Origin: Chitinophaga jiangningensis
GTDB taxonomy: Bacteria; Bacteroidota; Bacteroidia; Chitinophagales; Chitinophagaceae
DNA: 64,000 nt
Reading direction: 5' to 3'
Assembly: GCF_900142605.1 (NCBI RefSeq)
Contig: NZ_FRBL01000003.1
Coordinates: 620,001 to 684,000, forward strand
In this document: positions 1 to 8,851 of the stretch, piece by piece
Numbering within the stretch: the stretch's first letter is position 1
Layout: every line of letters begins with the position of its first letter
Translations under genes and position numbers: made by a program
Notes under the pieces: generated by a model
Seen by the model: the letters and a program-made list of their open reading frames with translations, nothing else
Databases searched by the model: none
What the model was told of the DNA's origin: nothing

Positions 1-1376
1 GTCTGCAAGGCAGGAACATTTTCCGGATTACCCACTAACAACGGATCGGTAATGGTGTAGGTGCCAAGCGGGTGGGATTCCGACAACCAGTATGGCTGTG
101 AAAACGGGGTATTTTCAGGTACCGTTACCGGGTTAGTGAAGGTGGTGAGTTTATTGAATTCCAGTGTTTGTGCGCTGGAGGCGTTGCGAAGGCCCGGCAG
201 ATCAATATTTTTAATCGTCACCGGAATGTTGCTACGGTTGATCAGCTGCACGGTGGTATTCATTTTATAACCTGGGACTACCGTGTTGGCGGAGCTGTAT
301 GCTTCTGCCCAGATGCCGGCGCAGGCAAAGATAAGCTGCTCAGTTTCTTTGAGCTTAAGGTTACGCCAGTAGCCTTCGGGCAGTGCCTGTATGGCTTTGC
401 GGATGTTCAGCAGGGCTGGTACGGAGGCTGCCGGGTTATCCATACTATAGGCGGCAATCACTTTATCTACCAGCTCTCCAACGGCTTTACCTCCTTCAAT
501 GCGGGACCAGGACTGGTTTACACCATCCAGCAGAGAGCTGGTGGGGGTATTGCCCTTAATGGTCGCGAAGTATTCAAAGGAACTGCCACGGCCGGCCGGA
601 ACACCAAAGCCCTGACTTTTGTGTTGGGAGCGCGATTCGGATGCTATCTCCCCAAAACCCTTTCCTAGCAATGGATTGAATACGCCTACATCAATTTTAA
701 ACTGGTCGTCGGCAATGGTATTGTTAGACCCAAAGTTAAAGGTATTCCAGAGCAAACGCTTTGCCTGCCAGGGTTTCACTCCTTTAGCAAACTGTTCAGG
801 CGCGTATTTCGGATCAGCTGCCAGTTCGTAGGCTTTAGCAGCGAGCATGGCGGAGGCGGTATGGTGGCCGTGTCCGGCGCGACTATCCGCCGGGAATCGG
901 CAGATGATCACATCCGGCTGAAATTTGCGAATGATCCATACTACGTCTTTGGTAATTTTTTCGGTATCCCAGATAGAAAAGGTTTCGGTAGGATTTTTAG
1001 AGAACCCAAAGTCCTGCGCGCGGGTGAAAAACTGCTCTGCGCCATCGATGCGGCGTGCAGCCAGCAGTTCCTGCGTGCGGATCAGGCCCAGGAGTTCACT
1101 TTGTTCGTTGCCTACCAGGTTTTGCCCGCCATCGCCGCGGGTGAGCGAGAGGTAGCCGGTGCGATAGAGTTTCTCTTTGGCCAGGTAGCCGAGCAGCCTG
1201 GTATTTTCATCATCAGGATGAGCGGCAAGATAGAGGACGCTGCCGAGGGTATCCAGTTTTTTTAACTGCAGTTTGATGTCGGCGGCATTCCATACGGGCG
1301 TTGGCTGGCTGATAGCTGTCTGACCTGCTGTTAGCAACAGCAACAGGGCCAGAGCGGTATAGATTCTTTGAATCAT
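1..1376 (-). CDS. PIG-L family deacetylase, secreted, 3' end cut by window
   Basis: The reading frame starts at the ATG at 1376 and stays open to base 1, so about 458 residues are visible and the C-terminus is missing. Residues 1-23 form a signal peptide (Leu-rich core, then an Ala/Ser-Gln cleavage region). The zinc-binding AHPDDE motif is at residues 52-57 and a second His cluster, GHGHH, is at 168-172; both are typical of the LmbE/PIG-L N-deacetylase fold. The catalytic domain ends near residue 250, and the remainder resembles the long beta-rich extension of secreted Bacteroidota PIG-L proteins. The family removes N-acetyl groups from GlcNAc-type sugars; the substrate here is unknown. No operon partner is visible. 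Confidence 0.9.
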   Translation of the reverse strand, partial: MIQRIYTALALLLLLTAGQTAISQPTPVWNAADIKLQLKKLDTLGSVLYLAAHPDDENTRLLGYLAKEKLYRTGYLSLTRGDGGQNLVGNEQSELLGLIRTQELLAARRIDGAEQFFTRAQDFGFSKNPTETFSIWDTEKITKDVVWIIRKFQPDVIICRFPADSRAGHGHHTASAMLAAKAYELAADPKYAPEQFAKGVKPWQAKRLLWNTFNFGSNNTIADDQFKIDVGVFNPLLGKGFGEIASESRSQHKSQGFGVPAGRGSSFEYFATIKGNTPTSSLLDGVNQSWSRIEGGKAVGELVDKVIAAYSMDNPAASVPALLNIRKAIQALPEGYWRNLKLKETEQLIFACAGIWAEAYSSANTVVPGYKMNTTVQLINRSNIPVTIKNIDLPGLRNASSAQTLEFNKLTTFTNPVTVPENTPFSQPYWLSESHPLGTYTITDPLLVGNPENVPALQ

Positions 1377-1467
1377 GTACGATCAGAAGGTTTACAGAGC
1401 TTCAAAAATAGTGATTAATCCAGGCGCTCAAAATGAAATGGGTTGAACGGCGGGTATTATAAATAAA

Positions 1468-1797
1468 TTATTTCTTAAACATAAAATAAACGGCGCCAAT
1501 GAGGAACAGGAAAGAAATGAGGTAGTTCCACCGGAGCGGTTCTTTGAGCACAAAAACGGCGAAGAGGGCGAAAATGGAAAGGGTGATTACCTCCTGGATA
1601 GTTTTTAGCTGAAAGCCGCTGAAGCCTTCCTGGTAGCCGAACCGGTTGGCAGGTACCATGAAGCAGTATTCGAAAAAGGCGATCCCCCAGCTGAGCAGGA
1701 TGACTTTCCACAGGGCGGTTTCGGTGTGTTTCAGATGACCGTACCAGGCGTAGGTCATAAAGGAGTTCGAGATAATGAGCAGTAGTATGGTGCGCAT
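1468..1797 (-). CDS. DUF486 (DMT_6) family membrane protein
   Basis: This is a 109-residue hydrophobic protein with four predicted membrane segments (about residues 3-20, 28-46, 66-84 and 88-106) and a Lys-Lys C-terminus. Length and pattern (an early ISNxFMTxAWYGH stretch, then AFFEYC and PANRxG in the middle) match the DUF486 proteins, small relatives of drug/metabolite transporters. Function is unknown in the family. It begins at ATG 1797 and lies 91 nt upstream of the PIG-L gene on the same strand, so co-transcription is possible but not shown. Confidence 0.8.
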   Translation of the reverse strand: MRTILLLIISNSFMTYAWYGHLKHTETALWKVILLSWGIAFFEYCFMVPANRFGYQEGFSGFQLKTIQEVITLSIFALFAVFVLKEPLRWNYLISFLFLIGAVYFMFKK

Positions 1798-1942
1798 GAG
1801 ATTTCTTTTCGAATTGCGAATATACCTGATAAACTGCTGAAAAGAAAAGAGGCCATTTCAAGAATGAAATAGCCTCATGGATCAAACCAATAGGGTTCTC
1901 TGTTAGGATGAGTGTGTTGTTGGTTGCTAGTATCTTTATTAA

Positions 1943-2458
1943 TTATTGTTCCAGTTTAACTTCACCGATATCGGTTACTTTACCGTCTTCTACTTTAACA
2001 TCTTTCACCTCAGCATCTTTATAAGGTGCTTTACCTTTTATAGTAATGGTATAAGCGCCTGCTTTGGCGCCAGGGATGGTGAAAGTACCCTGAGAAACAG
2101 CAGCTTTCAGTTTATCGGCACCATTTACCGCTTCTACTTCAGTTGCTCCGTCCGCAGGACTAATTTTACCGGTGATTGATCCGGCTTCTACTGCGCGTAA
2201 CGAATCGGTACCTTTGAGGCTGTCAACACTTTTCAGTGAATCCAGACCAGCGATGGAATCGATACGACCTGCGATAGAATCCAGGCTAACGGCTACGCCG
2301 CTACGAATAGCTGCAGTGTCTGCCCCTGCCAATGAATCAGCTGAAATTACAGCAATACTATCAGCTCCTTTTACCGGTGTTGCGGCAGTGCTGTTAAAAG
2401 CAGTCATTCCGAGAACCATTGCGGCTAATGCGAACATTCCTGTCATTGTTTTTTTCAT
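1943..2458 (-). CDS. secreted protein with Asp-Ser repeats and a carboxypeptidase-regulatory-like domain
   Basis: The protein has 171 residues. Residues 1-25 are a signal peptide (MKKT start, cleavage after an Ala-rich stretch). Residues 32-95 form a low-complexity region in which DSI or DSL recurs about eight times, often followed by Ala/Lys-Gly. From residue 93 on, the sequence fits a small beta-sandwich of the CarboxypepD_reg type: it begins with ITGKI and holds an AGAYTITI strand. The mature protein is acidic and probably periplasmic or surface-attached. No catalytic motif is present. It stands alone, divergent from the sigma factor gene. The function is unknown. Confidence 0.75.
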   Translation of the reverse strand: MKKTMTGMFALAAMVLGMTAFNSTAATPVKGADSIAVISADSLAGADTAAIRSGVAVSLDSIAGRIDSIAGLDSLKSVDSLKGTDSLRAVEAGSITGKISPADGATEVEAVNGADKLKAAVSQGTFTIPGAKAGAYTITIKGKAPYKDAEVKDVKVEDGKVTDIGEVKLEQ

Positions 2459-2669
2459 GGCATTACAATTTTGATATGGTTAAAAATAATGATGACTCTA
2501 TATTGGCATCCAATTCATTGTGCATGGTTTTTGCTTAGTTGCACTCTTGTTGGTGGCCGTATAATAACAATACACCCGAAACATCACTTACCATTAGTGA
2601 AGAAAATGTTAAAGTGAAAAAAAGATATAATCATCTATCTTCGCATCGGCGGAAACAAAAGATCAGCGC
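2459..2669. promoter_or_regulatory. divergent intergenic region upstream of the ECF sigma gene
   Basis: This 211-nt AT-rich gap holds the start regions of two divergent genes. Upstream of the sigma gene, TATCTTCG at 2635-2642 differs by one base from the Bacteroidota -7 consensus TAnnTTTG. I could not place a convincing -33 element at the right distance. No hairpin or repeat is evident. Confidence 0.3.
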
Positions 2670-3212
2670 ATGTTGCAACTGAGTAATGAAGAAATAGTAA
2701 AAGGCATCAGGATAAGAAACAAAGATGTATTTGAGGCTGTCTTTAAACAGTTCGCCCCCTCTATGTATAATATAGCGGTGCGATATGTAAAGGATGAGGA
2801 TACTGCCAATGATATGGTACAAGATGTGTTCCTCAACTTGTGGAAGAATGCGGAAAATCTGGACGAACGGGCGCCCATTCAGCACTACCTGGCCAGGGCC
2901 ACTGTAAACACCTGTTTAAACAGCATTAAAAAAGAACAGCGCAAGGAAGCCTACACCAAGGAACAAATGCACACAGCCACCCCGGCGGAAACCACACACC
3001 AGCTCCTGGAACATAAGGAACTGGAGGCCCAGTACCGTTATGCACTGGAAAAATTACCCGATCAGTGCAGGCGCGTATTTGAAATGAGCAGGTTTAAAGG
3101 ACTGTCCCCTACAGAAATTTCGGAACAGCTGGACATATCTATTAATACCGTATATGCCCACCTGACTACCGCCCTCAAGAAACTGAGGGTCGTACTCATT
3201 AATAAGCAATAA
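2670..3212 (+). CDS. ECF RNA polymerase sigma factor (Bacteroidota sigma-70 family 1)
   Basis: This 180-residue sigma factor has region 2 at about residues 20-90 (a YNIAVRYVKD helix followed by DTANDMVQDVFLNLW) and region 4 at about 130-176, with a helix-turn-helix (SPTEISEQLDISINTVYAHL). Length and motifs match the FecI-like sigma factors that sit next to FecR and SusC genes in Bacteroidota. It should direct transcription of the downstream receptor gene once the FecR partner receives a TonB-dependent signal. FecR starts 71 nt downstream and the receptor follows, so the three form a likely operon. Confidence 0.93.
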   Translation: MLQLSNEEIVKGIRIRNKDVFEAVFKQFAPSMYNIAVRYVKDEDTANDMVQDVFLNLWKNAENLDERAPIQHYLARATVNTCLNSIKKEQRKEAYTKEQMHTATPAETTHQLLEHKELEAQYRYALEKLPDQCRRVFEMSRFKGLSPTEISEQLDISINTVYAHLTTALKKLRVVLINKQ

Positions 3213-3283
3213 CCCGCGCCGAAATTTTTTTTTAAATTGACTAATGGTATAAAGCCCCCTGGTTGTATTACTAATAAGAAGCC

Positions 3284-4288
3284 ATGAATAGCAAAACCGA
3301 CATAGATATAGTGATCCGTTACCTGGAGAATCCGGAGAATGAGCAGAGCAAACGCCTGCTTAACGATTGGATTCAGCAGGACCCGGCTAATCTCGACATC
3401 TTCCTGGACATGAGGGATATGTGGAACGGAGATCCGCTCCCCGCCGCATCTGCCTTTGACACACCAGGACAATGGACGAAGTTTAGTGACGCCGTAGACA
3501 TGCTCCCGGTAATGCCGGCTGAAATAAAAGAAATGATAGCAGCCCCTGCTCCAACGGCTACGCCGAAGGTCAGGAAAATGCCCGTACGTTACTGGTGGGC
3601 TGCAGCAGCAGTGGCCGCCATTGCCGTATCCATGGTGTATCTTGGCCCTGGTAAATATAAAACATACGCTACCCATCAACAGATCGACAGCGTAAAACTG
3701 AACGATGGCTCTACCGTATACCTCAATGCAAATACCGTAGTGAAGGTACCGCGTGACTTCGGTAAAACCAGTCGCAGCGTGACTATCGCCAAAGGTGAAG
3801 CCTTCTTCGATGTGGCACAGCGGGAATCGCAGCCTTTCACCGTGGATGCGCCGGATGTAGCCATCCGCGTGCTCGGTACCTCCTTCAATGTGAAGTCGGC
3901 CGATAAAGATGTGAAAGTATTTGTGCAAACCGGAAAGGTAAGCGCCGCCTATAAGCATGCTGATAAAAACGTAATTCTGACGCCCGGCCTGGAAGCCAGT
4001 CTCCGGCATAACGGCACCGATATACAAACCACTGAACACAAGAAATCCAACAACATCCTGGCGTGGAAAACCCGCTGCCTCGTGTTCGACGAAAGCCCGC
4101 TCAGCGATGTAGCGGATGCCTTACGGGACTACTATCATGTACGGGTGGATATCAAAGATCCTAAGCTGGCGGATGCCAGACTGCTGGCCACTTTCCGTGA
4201 CCTGCCGCTGGATGAGGTGCTCGATATTATCAGAAAAGCATTACAGATCAACATTAAACACGAGAATAACCTGGTAGAATTTTACTAA
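3284..4288 (+). CDS. FecR family anti-sigma factor with DUF4974 domain
   Basis: The protein has 334 residues. A cytoplasmic N-terminal part (1-100) would bind the sigma factor. One membrane segment follows at about 104-122 (Trp/Ala/Val-rich), then a periplasmic FecR domain (about 130-230, with LNDGSTVYLNANT and GEAFFDV stretches), and a C-terminal DUF4974 domain (about 262-334, starting VFDESPLSDVADAL) that contacts the STN domain of the receptor. It lies between the sigma factor and the receptor, with 21 nt to the latter. The arrangement is that of a cell-surface signalling set; the ligand is not evident. Confidence 0.93.
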   Translation: MNSKTDIDIVIRYLENPENEQSKRLLNDWIQQDPANLDIFLDMRDMWNGDPLPAASAFDTPGQWTKFSDAVDMLPVMPAEIKEMIAAPAPTATPKVRKMPVRYWWAAAAVAAIAVSMVYLGPGKYKTYATHQQIDSVKLNDGSTVYLNANTVVKVPRDFGKTSRSVTIAKGEAFFDVAQRESQPFTVDAPDVAIRVLGTSFNVKSADKDVKVFVQTGKVSAAYKHADKNVILTPGLEASLRHNGTDIQTTEHKKSNNILAWKTRCLVFDESPLSDVADALRDYYHVRVDIKDPKLADARLLATFRDLPLDEVLDIIRKALQINIKHENNLVEFY

Positions 4289-4309
4289 TAGCCCTGCAGA
4301 TTTCTGCTT

Positions 4310-7300
4310 ATGCAGCAAACTTTTTCTCAGGCGCTACGCTCAGTTACCAGGTTAAGCCGGTCGTCTGCCCTTCTCTTAGTTGTTATCCTGGTATTTGCCG
4401 CTGTAAACACAGTGGCTCAAAATTCCGTTCCCAGAAATGTCACCCTCCAGTATCGCAATGCCAGCCTGAAAGCCGTATTACGCGATATAGAAAAACAGAC
4501 GAAATATACCTTCGCCATTTCCTCCGATGAACTGGAAAACCGCAGAGGCGTTACCGTAAAAGTGAAGAACGCACCGCTAAATACTGTGCTCCCACTACTT
4601 TTTCCATCGTCCCGGTATTCGTTCGAAATCAGAGATGGCCAGATCATTGTCATCCCCGCCGGTAGCGCCAACAATCCTGCCCTGGTGCCTGGTAACACCG
4701 GACCAGCCTTTAATGGTAAATGGAATGTGAGCGGTGTAATTACCGATGGGATGCAGGCCCTCAGCGGCGTTTCTATCCGCGAAACCGGCACCCAGAACGG
4801 TACGGCTACTAAAGAAGACGGCAGCTTCAGCGTAGACCTCGCCTCCGGACAGGCCACCCTGCTCGTTTCCCTGATCGGGTTCCAGACAAAAGAAATTACT
4901 GTACGCGACAGGCACGCCATCAATATCATCCTGCAGCCCGACCTTAAAAAGCTCAATGAGCTGGTAGTATTGGGCTATGGCCTGCAAAAGCGCGCCAATA
5001 TTACCGGAGCCATTTCACAGGTAGAAGGCAACCGCCTCAAAAGCAGGCCGGTACCTAATGTAATGGCGGCACTACAGGGCACGGCCACTGGCCTGGTGGT
5101 CACCAGAAGCAACGGCCAACCTGGAAAAGAAGGCTTCAATGTTCAGGTACGCGGCGTTACGGGTGGTAGCAGCAACGCCCCTGTAATCGTAGACGGAGTG
5201 CCCGGTACTTTATCTGTACTCAATCCCGATGATATCGAATCCGTTAGCATCCTCAAAGATGCAGCTGCCGCGGCGATCTATGGCGCCAGAGGCGCCGGCG
5301 GTGTGGTACTGGTCACCACCCGTACCGGAAAACCGGGTAAGCTATCAGTAGATTTCAATACGCTGGGAGGCTTCGAGAAGCCAATCCGGCTTCCACAGCG
5401 ACTCTCCTCTGCCACCGATGCCACCATGGAAAATATTGCAGCCGCCAACGCCGGAATGCCACAACCCTGGCAGCCTGCGGAGATTGAACTACTGCAGCAG
5501 GGTAACAAATATATGATCGACTACAATAACCCCGATTATTATAAATATTACTACAACTACAACCAGCTGGCATTGCTAACAAAGGATAAAACGGCCGTGC
5601 AGAACTATAACCTGTCTGTAAAAGGGGGCTCTGAAAGCAATCAGTTTACCGCTTCGGTGGGCTATTTCGGGCGACAGGGCCTCTTTGCGGTAGGACCGGA
5701 TAAAACCAACCGTATCAATGCCCGCTTCAGCCTCAATAACAGATTCAATAAACATTTCAGCCTCGAATCCCGGATGTCGGTAGCGCAAAGCAATACCTAC
5801 TCCCCCGCCCAGATCGTGGAAGGCCCTTCCGGCTTGCTGGCAGGACTATACAGAGGGCCGGGTAATGTGCCGGTGTACGTGCCTGAAACCGACCATTACG
5901 CATATGGTGGTGCCCCTGTGTACGCGATATTACAGGATGGAGGTAAAAGAGTAGAAAAGAATAATTATATAGATGCTGTTTTCACCCTGAGAGCAGATAG
6001 CCTGGTGAAAGGGCTCACACTACGCCTGATCTACAGCCCGCAGAAACAGACCTTCCGGGACGATCTGGGTCGCCAGACAGTTCCCTTATGGAATCGTGTA
6101 GCCGTAGTTTCCAGCGTGCAGGAAAACAATATGCTCCAAAAGAACAAGATGGAGGCAAAAGGTGGAAACCTGCAACTGTTGGGCGATTACGAAACCAGGC
6201 TGCATGAAAAACACAACATCCACCTGCTGGGAGGCATCACCCAGGAAACCTATAATACTATTCAAAATACACGGTCATCGTATAATATTACGCCCGAAGA
6301 GATCAACACCGCCACCTTCAGCGCCAACCCGCAGTACAGCAGGCAACTGGCAATAACTGGTTCGCTAACATCCGTATTCGGTAAACTCAATTATAACTTT
6401 GATAACCGACTGTTGCTGGAAGCCAACCTCATTGGTGCCAGGTTATACCAGGCCGCTAACTTCTATCCTTCGGTTACACAATTGAAAATGTTCCCCAGCT
6501 TTTCAGCAGGGTGGCGACTCAATAACGAAACCTGGTTTTATGAGGCGCTGCCTTTCTTCAACGAGTTTAAGCTGCGTTGGTCCTGGGGGCAGTTGGGCAA
6601 TGTAAACAGCTGGAATACTATCAGTACTGACGAGCGTTACCAGACCTTTACTTTCAACCCATCTACTGCCCTGCAACCCTTTGTTTTCCATAACCCGCTG
6701 CCACAGCCTACCGGCTGGGAAAATATTGCAGCCAGCAACTTTGGCTGGGACGCCGCCTTATTTAAGGGGCAACTGACCTTATCGGCCGATTACTTTATTC
6801 GCTACAACCGCGATATGCAGATTCCGAAGCTGACCTCTTCCGCTACCGGGGCATGGCCGCTGAGTTATCACGAAGGGGAAATGCGCGCTGAAGGCTGGGA
6901 GTTGAATGCCGGCTGGAAAAGCACTACCACCAAAGGTTTCAACTGGTACATCAACGCTAATTTGCTGTACAACAAGAATAAGGTAGTAGAAAGCGAAGGC
7001 GTGTATGCCCAGCCAGGCTGGAATCAGGGTGTACCGGGGTATGCTTATTCTTCCCTGTTTGGCTACCAGGCCGAAGGTTATTTCAGCAATGATGCGGATA
7101 TCCGTCAGCATGCCTGGCAGAGCCAGCAGACGGCGCCCGGGGATATCAAATACAAGGACCAGAACGGCGACAATATTATCGACAACCGCGATCTGATTTA
7201 CCTAGGTACCACAGATCCGCTGTATTCCTATGGTTTGGATGCGGGCATCAGCTGGAAAGGCATTGAACTATCCGTATTTTTTCAGGGGGTAGGCAACCGC

Positions 7301-7696
7301 AAGGTGATGCCGGATCCGCGATATAACCTGCCGTTTACCTCCGGCTGGCAGGAGCCCTGGAGCATCAACCAGGATTACTGGACACCGGAAAACCCTGATG
7401 CAGCATTTCCGGGATTATATAAAGGACCCAACCTGAATACTTACCCCAGCAGCCACTGGGTTATGAATGGCGCTTATATCCGTCTTAAGAACCTGCAGCT
7501 GGGCTATTCCCTCCCGCCTGCTGTACTGAAACACCTATCCATCAAGCAACTCCGTATTTATTTTTCAGGCCAGGATCTCTGGGAAACAAACAACATGAAA
7601 ATAAAGTATTACGATCCTGAACAGGCAGGAGGATATAACGGGAACGTATATCCGTTTTTCAGGTCGTATACAATCGGGTTGAATGTTTCATTTTAG
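4310..7696 (+). CDS. SusC/RagA-type TonB-dependent transducer with STN domain
   Basis: This 1128-residue outer membrane protein has a signal peptide (about 1-36), an STN signalling domain (about 44-115, beginning VTLQYRNASLKAVL), a carboxypeptidase-like domain (about 138-208), the SusC motif region (ELVVLGYGLQKR at 217-228), a plug (about 228-340, with VRGV and DDIESVSILKDAAAAAIYGARG) and a barrel ending in aromatic NVSF. The STN domain should relay occupancy of the receptor to the upstream FecR. The family imports glycans, peptides or metal chelates by TonB energy. Unusually, no SusD-like lipoprotein gene follows: the next gene is pyrB on the other strand. The ligand is unknown. Confidence 0.93.
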   Translation: MQQTFSQALRSVTRLSRSSALLLVVILVFAAVNTVAQNSVPRNVTLQYRNASLKAVLRDIEKQTKYTFAISSDELENRRGVTVKVKNAPLNTVLPLLFPSSRYSFEIRDGQIIVIPAGSANNPALVPGNTGPAFNGKWNVSGVITDGMQALSGVSIRETGTQNGTATKEDGSFSVDLASGQATLLVSLIGFQTKEITVRDRHAINIILQPDLKKLNELVVLGYGLQKRANITGAISQVEGNRLKSRPVPNVMAALQGTATGLVVTRSNGQPGKEGFNVQVRGVTGGSSNAPVIVDGVPGTLSVLNPDDIESVSILKDAAAAAIYGARGAGGVVLVTTRTGKPGKLSVDFNTLGGFEKPIRLPQRLSSATDATMENIAAANAGMPQPWQPAEIELLQQGNKYMIDYNNPDYYKYYYNYNQLALLTKDKTAVQNYNLSVKGGSESNQFTASVGYFGRQGLFAVGPDKTNRINARFSLNNRFNKHFSLESRMSVAQSNTYSPAQIVEGPSGLLAGLYRGPGNVPVYVPETDHYAYGGAPVYAILQDGGKRVEKNNYIDAVFTLRADSLVKGLTLRLIYSPQKQTFRDDLGRQTVPLWNRVAVVSSVQENNMLQKNKMEAKGGNLQLLGDYETRLHEKHNIHLLGGITQETYNTIQNTRSSYNITPEEINTATFSANPQYSRQLAITGSLTSVFGKLNYNFDNRLLLEANLIGARLYQAANFYPSVTQLKMFPSFSAGWRLNNETWFYEALPFFNEFKLRWSWGQLGNVNSWNTISTDERYQTFTFNPSTALQPFVFHNPLPQPTGWENIAASNFGWDAALFKGQLTLSADYFIRYNRDMQIPKLTSSATGAWPLSYHEGEMRAEGWELNAGWKSTTTKGFNWYINANLLYNKNKVVESEGVYAQPGWNQGVPGYAYSSLFGYQAEGYFSNDADIRQHAWQSQQTAPGDIKYKDQNGDNIIDNRDLIYLGTTDPLYSYGLDAGISWKGIELSVFFQGVGNRKVMPDPRYNLPFTSGWQEPWSINQDYWTPENPDAAFPGLYKGPNLNTYPSSHWVMNGAYIRLKNLQLGYSLPPAVLKHLSIKQLRIYFSGQDLWETNNMKIKYYDPEQAGGYNGNVYPFFRSYTIGLNVSF

Positions 7697-7702
7697 TTTT
7701 TT

Positions 7703-7742
7703 CATGACGCCTTCGGCGTCATGAGGGCGCGCGCTGTGCGCG
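7703..7742. repeat. two-hairpin CCTTCGG repeat, copy A
   Basis: The first hairpin (7703-7723) has 9-bp arms around a TTC loop with the core GACGCCTTCGGCGTC. The second (7730-7742) is a GC-rich hairpin with CGCGC/GCGCG arms. The same two-part architecture recurs at 20718 and 40760. It starts 6 nt after the susC stop codon and could also act as its terminator, although no T-run follows directly. Confidence 0.6.
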
Positions 7743-7823
7743 GGGCTACAGCTCCCGGATTTTGCAGGAGGTTGCTGGAAGCTGGATGCACAGGGCAAAA
7801 ATCGTAGTATTCCAAATAAAAAA

Positions 7824-7849
7824 AGGCTGGCATCCTGCGATACCAGCCT
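7824..7849 (-). terminator. terminator of pyrR-pyrB
   Basis: An imperfect hairpin with 7-bp arms (AGGCTGG/CCAGCCT) and inner ATC/GAT pairs is followed, on the minus strand, by seven T. It lies 24 nt beyond the pyrB stop codon. Confidence 0.75.
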
Positions 7850-7873
7850 CACTTATATTAGCTGTATTTACAT

Positions 7874-8803
7874 TTATTGTGATTGCTTGCCTGCCAGCAG
7901 GTACAATGCTGCCATACGCACGGCTACCCCGTTTTCCACCTGATCAAGGATGATGGAATGTCCGGAATCCGCTACATCAGAGCTGAGTTCCACGCCACGG
8001 TTGATAGGCCCCGGGTGCATGATAACGATATCCTTCTGCAGACTGTCGAGTAGTTTGCGATTGATACCATATGCGATGGAGTATTCCCTGAGTGAGGAGA
8101 ACAGTGGCGTATTCTGGCGTTCGAGCTGAATGCGGAGTACGTTGGCCACGTCAGCCCATTGGAGTGCTTCGCGGATATCGTAGGTAACGTTTACGCCCAA
8201 TGCTGATTCCAGGTATTTCGGGATCAGTGTTGGCGGCCCTACCACGGTAACTTCTGCACCCAGTTTTTTCAGGCAATAGATGTTGGACAAGGCTACACGT
8301 GAGTGCATGATATCACCACAGATGGCGATTTTGCGCCCTTCGATGCTGCCGAGTTTCTCTTTGATGGAGAAGGCGTCCAACAGCGCCTGTGTGGGATGTT
8401 CGTTGATCCCGTCACCAGCGTTGAGGATAGGCACATCGATGTGCTTGGCCAGGAAATGTGGTGCTCCGCTGGCGCTATGGCGCATCACCACCATGTCTAC
8501 TTTCATAGACAGGATGTTGTTAACTGTATCGATCAGGGTTTCGCCTTTGGATACAGAAGAGCCCGAAGCAGAGAAGTTGATGGTATCTGCGCCGAGTCTT
8601 TTTTCAGCAAGCTCAAATGAAATTCTTGTGCGAGTAGAATTCTCGAAAAATACATTGACGATAGTGGTATCGCGAAGCGTAGGAACTTTCTTGATGGGTC
8701 TTTGTAAAACCTCTTTAAACTCCCTGGCGGTTTGAAAAATGAGTTCTATATCCTGACGCTGCAGATCGCGAATTCCGAGTAAGTGTTTTACAGAAAGTGA
8801 CAT
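7874..8803 (-). CDS. pyrB: aspartate carbamoyltransferase catalytic subunit
   Basis: This 309-residue enzyme of pyrimidine synthesis joins carbamoyl phosphate and aspartate. The carbamoyl-phosphate loop FENSTRTR is at residues 53-60, an HPTQAL motif lies near 137, and the aspartate-side HPGPINRG lies near 270. Length equals that of the usual catalytic chain, and no regulatory chain gene is nearby. pyrR lies 48 nt upstream on the same strand. A TATATTTG element at 8811-8818 ends only 7 nt before the ATG, which would give pyrB its own nearly leaderless transcript if used. The enzyme is cytosolic. Confidence 0.96.
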   Translation of the reverse strand: MSLSVKHLLGIRDLQRQDIELIFQTAREFKEVLQRPIKKVPTLRDTTIVNVFFENSTRTRISFELAEKRLGADTINFSASGSSVSKGETLIDTVNNILSMKVDMVVMRHSASGAPHFLAKHIDVPILNAGDGINEHPTQALLDAFSIKEKLGSIEGRKIAICGDIMHSRVALSNIYCLKKLGAEVTVVGPPTLIPKYLESALGVNVTYDIREALQWADVANVLRIQLERQNTPLFSSLREYSIAYGINRKLLDSLQKDIVIMHPGPINRGVELSSDVADSGHSIILDQVENGVAVRMAALYLLAGKQSQ

Positions 8804-8810
8804 TAATGTG

Positions 8811-8818
8811 CAAATATA
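8811..8818 (-). promoter_or_regulatory. possible -7 element immediately before pyrB
   Basis: TATATTTG fits the Bacteroidota -7 consensus TAnnTTTG. It is separated from the pyrB ATG by seven bases, so a transcript starting from it would have almost no 5' leader. The -33 region is only weakly matched. Confidence 0.4.
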
Positions 8819-8851
8819 AAGGATGAAACCTGAATTGTAAAATCCGAAATG

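Noticed and set aside
3062..4039. 325-codon minus-strand open frame opposite the FecR gene
   Set aside because: It overlaps the sigma and FecR genes entirely, with no family-like sequence.
8804..8851. PyrR-binding attenuator between pyrR and pyrB
   Set aside because: The 48-nt gap has no antiterminator/terminator hairpin pair and instead contains a promoter-like element.
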